A stretch of 64,000 bases of DNA, taken from Opitutaceae bacterium (lineage in GTDB: Bacteria > Verrucomicrobiota > Verrucomicrobiia > Opitutales > Opitutaceae). Shown piece by piece: positions 10,597 through 20,000 of this stretch (the first letter of the stretch is position 1; each line of letters starts with the position of its first letter). Both the position numbers and the translations under genes were made by a program. A model generated the notes under the pieces. That model saw only the letters and a program-made list of their open reading frames with translations. It did not search any database and was not told the origin of the DNA. The stretch is from positions 1 through 64,000 of the forward strand of contig JAQTYQ010000009.1 of NCBI GenBank assembly GCA_028688225.1, written 5' to 3'.

Positions 10597-12465
10597 ATGC
10601 GTGCCCATCGGTTGATTCCATCCCTGGCGAGATTTCTGCAGTCGAAAGTAGCAGCCGACGTCAGGAGGCTGTCGAAAGGTGAGCGACTTGCCTTCAGCCT
10701 CGTTACCTCGGCTGCTACGTGGTCCTGCAGCCAGTGCACGCTGGTGGCGCTTGCCCTGGGGATGGCCGCCGTCGGCCATGCCCAAGACCAATACGCGATC
10801 ATCTTCGAGAACAACGTCGCGATGAAGACGCGCGACGGCGTGACGCTGCGGGCGGATATTTATCGCCCCAAGGCCGATGGGAAATTCCCCGTGCTGCTCG
10901 AACGCACGCCGTACAACAAATATACGAACATCGATTCCGGGTTGAAGGCCGCGGCCCGGGGGTACGTCTGCATCATCCAGGATGTGCGGGGGCGCTTTGC
11001 CTCCGAGGGTAAGTGGTATCCCTTCAAGTACGAATCGCAGGACGGTTATGACGCCGTGGAATGGGCCGCTGCGCTGCCGTACGCAAACGGCAAGGTCGGC
11101 ACGATCGGCGGATCGTATGTAGGCACCACGCAGATGCTCCTGGCCGTCGCTGCGCCGCCCCACCTGGTGGGGATCAATCCGATGATCACGGCCTCCAATT
11201 ATCATGCCCATTGGGCCTATCAGGGCGGCACCTTCATGCAGTTGCTCGCGCAGGCCTGGAGCAGCGTTCTGTCGATCCACGAGCTTGAACGGCGGGTAGG
11301 AGGGACGGCCTTGCCGACCTACTGGGACCTGAAGCGGCCGCCGTCCGAGTATCCCTTGTTGGATCCGGGCACGTCGAAGGGTCTGGCCGATTATTATTTC
11401 GATTGGATCGCCCACCCGACCTACGACGATTATTGGAAACAGTGGTCGATCGAGGAGCGCTTCGACAAGATCACGGTGCCGGCGCTGCACATCGCCGCGT
11501 GGTACGACCTGTTTCAAGACGGCTCCATCCGGAATTACATGGGCATTAAGCGCCAGGGCGGCAGCGCGGCGGCCCGGCAGGGCCAGCGCCTGGTGATCAT
11601 TCCCGGCGGGCATGCCGGTTTCGGCCAGAAAATCGGCGAGGTCGATTTCGGCAAGGATTCGGTGCTGGACACGTGGGGGTACGGCCTGCGCTGGTACGAC
11701 CATCTGCTGAAAGGGATCGACAACGGGATCGCCCAAGAGAAGCCCGTGAAAATCTTCGTCATGGGGAGGAACGTCTGGCGCGACGAGGACGACTGGCCGC
11801 TGGCGCGGGCCAAGCCCACGCGCTACTACCTGCACTCGGAAGGGAAGGCCAATATGCTCAGCGGCGACGGCCGGCTGAGTCTGACGCCTCCCGCCAGCGA
11901 GCCGGCGGACAAATACGTCTACGATCCGAACGATCCCATGCCCACGCATGGCGGCGCGCCCTTGGGGGATTTGGTGAGATACCCGGCCGGTCCGCTTGAT
12001 CAGCGGGCGGTGGAAAGCCGGCCGGACGTGCTGGTTTACACGACGCCCGCCTTCGAACAGGACACGGAGGTGACCGGGCCGGTGAGCCTGGAGCTCTATG
12101 TCAGCTCTTCGGCGGTGGACACGGATTTCACGGGCAAGCTGGTCGATGTATGGCCGAACGGGTTTGCGCAGAACCTGACGGACGGGATTCTGCGCATGCG
12201 CTACCGGGGGTCGATGGAGAAGGTCGAGCTGATGAATCCGGGGGAGGTCTACAAAGTGACGATCGACCTGTGGTCGACGGCAAACGTCTTCCTGGCGGGT
12301 CACAAACTGCGGCTGGAAATCGCGAGCAGCAACTTTCCCCGCTTCGACCGCAATCCCAACACGGGCGACAACCCGGAGAAGGCGACCCGGCACATTCCGG
12401 CCACCAATGTGATCCATCATGACCAGGATCACCCCTCAGCCCTGATCGTGCCGGTTGCGCCCTGA
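10597..12465 (+). CDS. CocE/NonD family hydrolase (X-Pro dipeptidyl-peptidase S15-like), copy 1
   Basis: KTRDGVTLRADIYRPKADGKFPVLLERTPY, GTIGGSYVGTTQMLLAV nucleophile region, C-terminal jelly-roll-like domain. N-terminus overlaps a palindromic repeat. Confidence 0.88.
   Translation: MRAHRLIPSLARFLQSKVAADVRRLSKGERLAFSLVTSAATWSCSQCTLVALALGMAAVGHAQDQYAIIFENNVAMKTRDGVTLRADIYRPKADGKFPVLLERTPYNKYTNIDSGLKAAARGYVCIIQDVRGRFASEGKWYPFKYESQDGYDAVEWAAALPYANGKVGTIGGSYVGTTQMLLAVAAPPHLVGINPMITASNYHAHWAYQGGTFMQLLAQAWSSVLSIHELERRVGGTALPTYWDLKRPPSEYPLLDPGTSKGLADYYFDWIAHPTYDDYWKQWSIEERFDKITVPALHIAAWYDLFQDGSIRNYMGIKRQGGSAAARQGQRLVIIPGGHAGFGQKIGEVDFGKDSVLDTWGYGLRWYDHLLKGIDNGIAQEKPVKIFVMGRNVWRDEDDWPLARAKPTRYYLHSEGKANMLSGDGRLSLTPPASEPADKYVYDPNDPMPTHGGAPLGDLVRYPAGPLDQRAVESRPDVLVYTTPAFEQDTEVTGPVSLELYVSSSAVDTDFTGKLVDVWPNGFAQNLTDGILRMRYRGSMEKVELMNPGEVYKVTIDLWSTANVFLAGHKLRLEIASSNFPRFDRNPNTGDNPEKATRHIPATNVIHHDQDHPSALIVPVAP
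10637..10730. repeat. Family A MITE-like palindromic element, copy A1
   Basis: TGCAGTCGAAAGTAGCAGCCGACGTCAGGAGGCTG ... CAGCCTCGTTACCTCGGCTGCTACGTGGTCCTGCAG. Confidence 0.75.
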
Positions 12466-12511
12466 AGGACGGCGGTGCCGGTTTTTCATACTTATTGGCC
12501 AGGAGCATTCC

Positions 12512-14401
12512 ATGCATCTAAATCGACTGATTCTGCCCTTAGCGGCTATCCGGAAACACTGTTTACGCGGAATTTCATTGGGTCTTCGTAGGGGCGCGAT
12601 CTTGTCGCGCCCTCGAAAATGGGCGCAGCAAGCCTGTGCCCCTACCTTAAAACACACACTGGTTGCCGCGACCCTCGGCGTTGCCGCCGTCGGCGGCGCG
12701 CAGGACCAGTATCAGGTCGTCTTTGAAAACAACGTCGCGATGAAGACGCGCGACGGCGTGACGCTGCGGGCGGACATTTACCGACCCAAGGCTGACGGCA
12801 AATTTCCCGTTCTGCTCCAGCGCACGCCTTACGACAAATATCAGCTGGGCGGCATCAATTTTGGACTGAGGGCCGCGGCCCGGGGGTACGTCTGCATCAT
12901 CCAGGATGTGCGGGGCCGCAATGCCTCTGAGGGCGAGTGGTACCCTTTCAAGTACGAATCGCAGGACGGCTACGACGCCGTGGAATGGGCCGCCGCGCTG
13001 CCGTACGCGAACGGCAAGGTCGGCATGTTCGGACTGTCCTACATCGGGGCCACGCAGATGCTCGCCGCCATGGCGTCGCCGCCCCATCTGGCGGGGATAT
13101 TCCCGATCATCACCGCCTCCAACTATTACGGCCACTGGGTCTACCAGGGAGGGGCCTTCGAGCAGTTGTTCAATCAAGCCTGGTGCAGCGCCTTGGCGGT
13201 CCATGAGCTCGGGCGGCGGGCGGGCGGGACGGCCCTGCCGACGTACTGGGACCTGAAGCGGCCGTCGACCGAGTATCCCCTGCTGGAACCGGGCCCAGCA
13301 AAGGGCCTGGCCGGCTATTACTTCGATTGGATCGCCCATCCGGCCTACGACGACTATTGGAAACAGTGGTCGATCGAGGAGCATTTCGACAAAATCACGG
13401 TGCCGGCGCTGCATCTCGCCGCTTGGTACGACATATTTCTGGACGGCTCCCTCCGGAATTATGCGGGCATCAAGCGCCAGGGCGGCAGCGCGGCGGCCCG
13501 GCAGGGCCAGCGCCTCGTGGTCATCCCCGGCGGGCATGCCGGCGTAGGGCCCAAACTGGGCGAGATCGATTTCGGCAAGGATTCGGTGCTGGATTCATGG
13601 GAGCTGGGTCTGCGCTGGTACGACCATCTGTTGAAAGGCATCGACAACGGGATGGCCCGGGAGAAGCCCGTGAGGATCTTCGTCATGGGGAAGAACGTCT
13701 GGCGCGACGAGGACGACTGGCCGCTGGCGCGCGCCAGGCCCACCCGGTACTACCTGCACTCCGAGGGGAAGGCCAACACGCTCAGCGGCGACGGCCGGCT
13801 GAGTCTGGCGCCTCCCACCAGCTCCGCCGCCTCGGCGCGAGCCAGTGAGCCGGCAGACAAATACGTCTACGATCCTGACGATCCCACACCGACGCAGGGC
13901 GGAGCCCTCATCGGTGGTCCTCCCGGTCCCCTCGATCAACGGGCGGTGGAAAGTCGGTCGGACGTGCTGGTCTACACGACCCCGGCCTTCGAACAGGACA
14001 CAGAGGTGACCGGGCCGGTGAGCCTGGAGCTCTATGTCAGCTCTTCGGCGGTGGACACGGATTTCACGGGCAAGCTGGTCGATGTGTGGCCGAACGGATT
14101 TGCGCAGAACCTGACGGACGGGATCTTGCGCATGCGCTACCGGAATTCGATGGAGAAGGCCGAGCTGATGAATCCCGGGGAGGTCTACAAGGTGACGATC
14201 GACCTGTGGTCGACCGCCAATGTCTTTCTGGCGGGTCACAAGCTGCGACTGGAAATCGCGAGCAGCAACTTCCCCCGTTTTGACCGCAATCCCAACACCG
14301 GCGGCGGCCCGGAGAGTTCCGCCGCGCACATTCCGGCCACCAATGTGATCCATCATGACCAGGATCACCCCTCAGCCCTGATTGTGCCGATCGTGCCCTG
14401 A
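12512..14401 (+). CDS. CocE/NonD family hydrolase, copy 2
   Basis: Closely related to 10597-12465 over the mature protein. ATG preceded by GGAGC; signal-peptide region contains an inserted palindromic repeat. Confidence 0.88.
   Translation: MHLNRLILPLAAIRKHCLRGISLGLRRGAILSRPRKWAQQACAPTLKHTLVAATLGVAAVGGAQDQYQVVFENNVAMKTRDGVTLRADIYRPKADGKFPVLLQRTPYDKYQLGGINFGLRAAARGYVCIIQDVRGRNASEGEWYPFKYESQDGYDAVEWAAALPYANGKVGMFGLSYIGATQMLAAMASPPHLAGIFPIITASNYYGHWVYQGGAFEQLFNQAWCSALAVHELGRRAGGTALPTYWDLKRPSTEYPLLEPGPAKGLAGYYFDWIAHPAYDDYWKQWSIEEHFDKITVPALHLAAWYDIFLDGSLRNYAGIKRQGGSAAARQGQRLVVIPGGHAGVGPKLGEIDFGKDSVLDSWELGLRWYDHLLKGIDNGMAREKPVRIFVMGKNVWRDEDDWPLARARPTRYYLHSEGKANTLSGDGRLSLAPPTSSAASARASEPADKYVYDPDDPTPTQGGALIGGPPGPLDQRAVESRSDVLVYTTPAFEQDTEVTGPVSLELYVSSSAVDTDFTGKLVDVWPNGFAQNLTDGILRMRYRNSMEKAELMNPGEVYKVTIDLWSTANVFLAGHKLRLEIASSNFPRFDRNPNTGGGPESSAAHIPATNVIHHDQDHPSALIVPIVP
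12588..12645. repeat. Family B palindromic element inside the CocE2 leader
   Basis: GTAGGGGCGCGATCTTGTCGCGCCCTCGAAAATGGGCGCAGCAAGCCTGTGCCCCTAC. Confidence 0.7.
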
Positions 14402-14445
14402 GAGGCGCAGGGCCGTTTCCTCATGCTTATCTCCAAGATTATTCC

Positions 14446-14618
14446 ATGCACCCAAGTCGGTTGACCCGATTCCCCGGGGCGGCAGGGGCGCTGTTTCGGC
14501 AAGCTCATGGTTCCAAGCCGGGTCGAGGGACTCAGGGCGCTGAGCGGAGTCAATGGGCAAGCAAAGGTAGGGCGCCTTGTCCCAAGGCGCCGCGGCGCTC
14601 TCGGAGAGAGCGCCCTAC
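14446..14618 (+). pseudogene. Vestigial third CocE-type leader
   Basis: ATTCCATGCACCCAAGTCGGTTGACCCGATTCC resembles the CocE2 leader ATTCCATGCATCTAAATCGACTGATTCTGCCC and CocE1 CCCCATGCGTGCCCATCGGTTGATTCC; no hydrolase body follows. Confidence 0.4.
14567..14618. repeat. Family B-like palindromic element
   Basis: GTAGGGCGCCTTGTCCCAAGGCGCCGCGGCGCTCTCGGAGAGAGCGCCCTAC. Confidence 0.65.
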
Positions 14619-14699
14619 CGCCAAATCGCCATCACGTCGATGGCATGGCAATTTTGTGTCGCGAGTAGTTGATCAAACAGTGAACGCTTCCCCCTTATC

Positions 14700-16904
14700 A
14701 TGATCCGTCGCATCAATCTCGAATGGAAAGTGGGCCATGCTCCGTCGGTGGGAGTCAGCCCGGAACGCTGGGTGCCAGCCGTGGTCCCCGGAGCCGTGCA
14801 GCTCGACTGGGCGCGAGCGGAAGGGTGGCCGCCCTATTGGCACGGGAGCAATTGCGCGTCCTACCGGTGGATGGAGGACGTCTTCTGGACGTACCGCGCG
14901 CGGGTGAGCAGCGGCGCCTGCAGCGGCGGCGAAAGGCTTTTGTTCGTGTGTGGCGGCGTCGATTACCGCTTCGACGTCATTTGGGAAGGTCAGGTCGTCC
15001 ATGAGCAGGAGGGCATGTTCACCCCGTTTGAGATCGACCTCACGGACCGGGCGCAGCAGGGCGGTCTTTTGGAAATACGCCTCTATCCCGCACCCAAGGC
15101 CCCTTCCGACAAGGACGATCTGAAACAAGCCCGGCTGAGCGTGAAGCCTCCGGTCGCCTATGGATGGGACTGGCATCCTCGTCTGATTCCGCTGGGCATC
15201 TGGCAGGATACCTACGTGGAGGTCAGGCCGCCGGCGCATTTCCTGGATTGTGAGGTCACTTATTCCCTGGATTCCACGCTGCAAACGGCGCACCTGGAAA
15301 CGGCCGTGACCGCTTCACCGGGGGCGGACGGTCGCGAATGGCGTTGGACGTTGATGGCTCCGTCTGGAGGGCAGGTAGCCCGGGGACAAGGCAGGTTGGC
15401 CGGGGGGCGTGGACGGGACTCGGCGAAGCTGGAGAATCCCGAGCTTTGGTGGCCGCACGATCACGGATCTCAGCCGCTCTATGTGGCGACGTTCGAGCTC
15501 TTGGATCCGTCCGGACAGCCGGTCGAGCGGAGGAATGTGCGCATGGGCTTCCGCCGCGTGAAGCTGGTGATGCACGAAGGGGCTTGGGATTACCCGTCGG
15601 GCTTCCCCAAGTCGCGCAGCCATCCGCCGATCACGCTGGAGATCAACGGACGCGCGATCTTCGCCCGAGGAACCAATTGGGTGCCCCCCGAGATTTTCCC
15701 AGGCACGATCACCACCGAAACCTACCGTCCGCTGCTCAAGCTTGCCCACGATGCCCACCTGAATCTCCTCCGGTCGTGGGGCGGGGGGATCGTCAACAAA
15801 GAGGGGTTCTTTGACCTCTGTGATGAACTCGGCCTCCTGGTCTGGCAGGAGTTCCCCTTGGCTTGTAACCCCTACGAAGATGATCCGGCCTACCTTCGCG
15901 TCCTGGACACGGAATCCCGCTCCATCATCCAGCGGGTCCGCCGCCACCCGTGCCTCGCGATGTGGTGCGGTGGGAATGAGCTTTTCAATTCATGGTCGGG
16001 CATGACGGACCAGTCCCTTGCGCTGAGGCTGTTGAACCGCAACTGTCTCGATCTGGATCCGACCACCCCCTTTATCGCGACGTCACCCCTGGACGGCATG
16101 GGGCATGGCGACTACCGGTTCCGCGACGAGCACGGACAAGAAGTCCATCAGATCTTCTTGAAGTCCAACCATACCGCCTGCCCGGAATTTGGTTGCCCAG
16201 GCCCCTCATCGGTGGAGTACCTCAAACGCTTCATACCCGAATCCGAGTTATGGCCCCTGCGAGCGGATTCGTCCTGGGGCATCCATCACGGCTTGGGGGC
16301 GTGGGGTGGGGAAGCCACGTCGTGGCTGTGTCTCCCTGCTCTGCAGCACTATTTCGGCGAGCCGGCCGGCTTGGAGGCTCTAGTTGCGCAAGGGCAATGG
16401 CTCCAGACCGAGGGTTACAAGGTGATTTACGAGGAGATCCGCCGGAAAAAACCTGTGTGTTCCATGGCGCTCAACTGGTGCTACAACGAGCCCTGGCCAT
16501 CCGCGGCCAACAACAGCATCGTCAACTGGCCGGCCGAGCCCAAGCCGGCCTATCATGCGGTGGCGGCGTCCTGCCGACCCGTCATGGCCAGCGCCCGCAT
16601 CCCGAAGTTTTCGTGGATTGAGGGAGAGGAGTTCGAGGCTGAGCTATGGCTTCTCAATGACTCACCCGCGCCCATTCCGGCGGGCCGCATCGACGTGGTC
16701 ATCGTCGTCGGCGACCTGCAAGCGGAGGTTGGCAAATGGGAGCACCCCGCTGCCAGCCCGAACCGCCATGTGCGCGGCCCGGTCTTGCGCTGGCGCCTCC
16801 CTCGTCCCCAAGGCTCCGATCGTTTCATCCTTCGTCTGCTGGTCGACGGAATCCCGGGACGGGATTCCGCCTATACGATGCCGCTGAAGCCGGTGGACGG
16901 GTAA
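14700..16904 (+). CDS. Glycoside hydrolase family 2 / beta-mannosidase-like protein
   Basis: GTNWVPPEIFPGTITTETYRPLLKLAHDAHLNLLRSWGGGIVNKEGFFDLCDELGLLVWQEFPLACNPYEDD...MWCGGNELFNSW is characteristic of GH2 beta-mannosidases. Confidence 0.87.
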   Translation: MIRRINLEWKVGHAPSVGVSPERWVPAVVPGAVQLDWARAEGWPPYWHGSNCASYRWMEDVFWTYRARVSSGACSGGERLLFVCGGVDYRFDVIWEGQVVHEQEGMFTPFEIDLTDRAQQGGLLEIRLYPAPKAPSDKDDLKQARLSVKPPVAYGWDWHPRLIPLGIWQDTYVEVRPPAHFLDCEVTYSLDSTLQTAHLETAVTASPGADGREWRWTLMAPSGGQVARGQGRLAGGRGRDSAKLENPELWWPHDHGSQPLYVATFELLDPSGQPVERRNVRMGFRRVKLVMHEGAWDYPSGFPKSRSHPPITLEINGRAIFARGTNWVPPEIFPGTITTETYRPLLKLAHDAHLNLLRSWGGGIVNKEGFFDLCDELGLLVWQEFPLACNPYEDDPAYLRVLDTESRSIIQRVRRHPCLAMWCGGNELFNSWSGMTDQSLALRLLNRNCLDLDPTTPFIATSPLDGMGHGDYRFRDEHGQEVHQIFLKSNHTACPEFGCPGPSSVEYLKRFIPESELWPLRADSSWGIHHGLGAWGGEATSWLCLPALQHYFGEPAGLEALVAQGQWLQTEGYKVIYEEIRRKKPVCSMALNWCYNEPWPSAANNSIVNWPAEPKPAYHAVAASCRPVMASARIPKFSWIEGEEFEAELWLLNDSPAPIPAGRIDVVIVVGDLQAEVGKWEHPAASPNRHVRGPVLRWRLPRPQGSDRFILRLLVDGIPGRDSAYTMPLKPVDG

Positions 16905-17060
16905 GCACGCCGCCTACTTCTGCCCTTTACACCTTGCCGGCCGCCGTTAAAGCAGGCTCAGTCTATCGAAGCTGGGCCTGTGAAACATGAAACAATTAAT
17001 CCCGGCGCACGTCACAAAAGCGTTCCCCGGCGGTCAGATCTTTTTGTCCATTTTAAATCG

Positions 17061-20000
17061 ATGAGAACCAGCATTCAGCGCATCCGGATCGGCGGCAACG
17101 TGTGGCTTCATCCATGTTGGTCCAGTATCCTGCTTCTTTTCACCGCGACCCTCCTGCCGGCGCCGGTCCGGGGTCAGACCACCTACACGCCGTACACCTT
17201 TACCACGCTGGCGGGGCGCGCGAGCATGGGCCATGACGATGGAGCCGCGACGGGTGCGCGCTTCAATCGGGCAACTTCCGTCGCCGTGGACAGCCAGGGC
17301 AACACCTACGTGGCGGACACGGATAACAGCACGATCCGCAAGATCACGCCGGATGGCACGGTGAGCACGTTGGCCGGCTCGCCTGGCGACATCGGCAGCA
17401 CCGATGGCAGCGGCAGTCAGGCAAGGTTCTTTTTCCCCGCCGGCGTGACGGTGGATGCCGCGGACGATATTTATGTGGCCGACACCGGCAACAACACGAT
17501 TCGCAAAATCACGCCGGCGGGCGTGGTCACGACCCTGGCGGGTACGGCCGGCACCAGCGGTTTTACCGACGGAACTGGTGCTGACGCCCGTTTTGATCTG
17601 CCCACCGGTCTGACCGTAGACGACACCAACAACGTCTACGTGGCAGACACGGGCAACAATCTCATCCGTCGGATCACGCCGGCGGGCGTGGTCACCACCT
17701 ATGCCAGCGTAGGCACTCTGCAGAACCGGGGTAGTGTGGACGGGACCGGAAGTGGCGCAAATTTCAACGGTCCGTACAGCACGGTGGTGGACAGCACCGG
17801 CAATCTTTATGTGTCCGATAACGGCAACCATACGATCCGCAAGATCACGCCGGCGGGCGTGGTCACCACTCTGGCAGGCACGGCCGGCACCGCCGGCAGT
17901 GCGGACGGCACGGGCCCGGCGGCGTTGTTGCAAAATCCCACCGGCGTGGCGGTGGACGGCTCCGGTAATATTTACGTGGCCGATACCGGCAACCATACGA
18001 TCCGCAAGATCACGCCGGCGGGCGTGGTCACGACCTTGGCGGGTACGGCCGGCACCGCCGGCAGTGCGGACGGCACGGGCCCGGCGGCGTTGTTGCACAG
18101 TCCCGCCGGCGTGGCGGTGGACAGCGCGGGCAACATTTATGTGTCTGACAACGGCAATTATACGATCCGCAAGATCACGCCGGCGGGCGTGGTCACGACC
18201 CTGGCGGGTACGGCCGGCACCGCCGGCAATGCGGATGGCACCGGCAGCGCCGCGCTTTTCGCCGGTCCGATCGGAATCGGGGTCGACGGTTCGGGTAACG
18301 TCTATGTGGCAGATCCCAGCAACGCCGTGATTCGCAAGATCACGTCGGCGGGCGTGGTCACCACCTTCGCCGGTTATCCCGGCATCCCTGGCACCGTGGA
18401 TGGCACGGGCACGGGTGCGCAGTTCAATTCCCCGATCGGGCTGGCCGTGGACGGCTCCGGCAATATTTATGTGGCGGACACCGGCGGGAATACCATTCGG
18501 AAAATCACTTCGGCGGGCGTCGTCACTACGCTGGCTGGCATCGGGGGCTTGAAAGGCACCACGGATGCCCTCGGAACCGCCGCTCGTTTCAGTTCCCCGA
18601 CGGGCGTGTCCGTCGACAGTGCGGGCAATCTGTATGTCGCGGACTATTCCAACAACCTGATTCGGAAAGTAGCACCCGACGGCACCGTGAGCACGCTGGC
18701 GGGTTCACGTGGGAATGCAGGCTATGTGAATGGTGCGGGCAGTGCCGCGCGGTTCAACTCACCCGGCGGGCTGACCATCGACCATCTGGGAACCCTGTAT
18801 GTGGCGGACACCGGCAACAATACCATCCGGGAAATCAACTCCAGCGGGGTCGTGACCACCTTTGGCGGTTCGGCGGTGGATATCAGCACCCCCTACCGGG
18901 ACGGACTGACCAACATCGCGCGGTTCAACCAACCCGCCGGCGTGGCGGCGGATGATGCCGGCAACCTGTACGTGGCGGATACTGCCAACAGCGTCATCCG
19001 GAAGATCACGCGCGCCGGCGTGGTCAGCACGCTGGCGGGAACAGCCGGGGTGCTCGGCATGACCGACGGGGATGGCGATTCTGCGGTATTCAACCAGCCG
19101 GCCGGAATCGCGGTGGACGGCACCGGCACGGTTTACGTGGCCGACACCCAAAACAGTGCCATCCGTAAAATCACGGCGGCCGGAGTCGTGACCACCTTCG
19201 CTGGCGCCGGACTGGCGGGCAGCAAAGGCTCCACGGACGGCTCTGCCGCCGCTGCGCGGTTTAACGAGCCTTCCGGGATCGCGATCGATCAGGCGGGGAA
19301 TATTTATATCGCCGATACCAACAACAACATGATCCGGAAGATCGCGCCGGACGGCACTGTCACCACCCACAGCAGCAGCACCGGCGTGGGCATCGCGGCG
19401 TCCTATAAGTACCCCACCGGCGTCGTAGTCGATGGTTCCGCCAACATCTATGTCGCCAATTCCCGCAACGCCACGATCGAGAAAATCACTCCTACTCCTG
19501 ACGGGACAATCATCACGCTGGCGGGAACGGCCGCGACCACGGGGAGCGCGGACGGGACGGGCGCACTCGCCCGGTTTGCCCTCCCCCAGGCCATTGCCTT
19601 GGACAATGTCGGCAATCTCTATGTGACCGACACCAACAACCATACCATCCGCAAGGTCACCGCCGCCGGCGGTGTGGTGACGACCCTGGCCGGCACGGCC
19701 GGAACCGCCGGTAGTACGGATGGCACCGGCACGGCGGCGTTGTTCCGCAATCCCGCCGGCGTGGCGGTGGACAGCGCCGGCAATGTCTATGTAGCGGACA
19801 CCGGCAACCATACGATCCGCAAGATCACTGCTGATGGCGTGGTGACGACCCTGGCTGGCACGGCCGTAACCGCCGGTAGTACGGATGGCACCGGCACGGC
19901 GGCGTTGTTCTACAACCCTACCGGCGTGGCGGTGGACAGCGCCGGCAATGTCTATGTAGCGGACACCGGCAACCATGTCATCCGCAAGGTCACCTCTGCC

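Noticed and set aside
10444-12432. 662-aa minus-strand ORF
   Set aside because: Antisense shadow of the CocE1 hydrolase with biased composition and no recognisable motifs.
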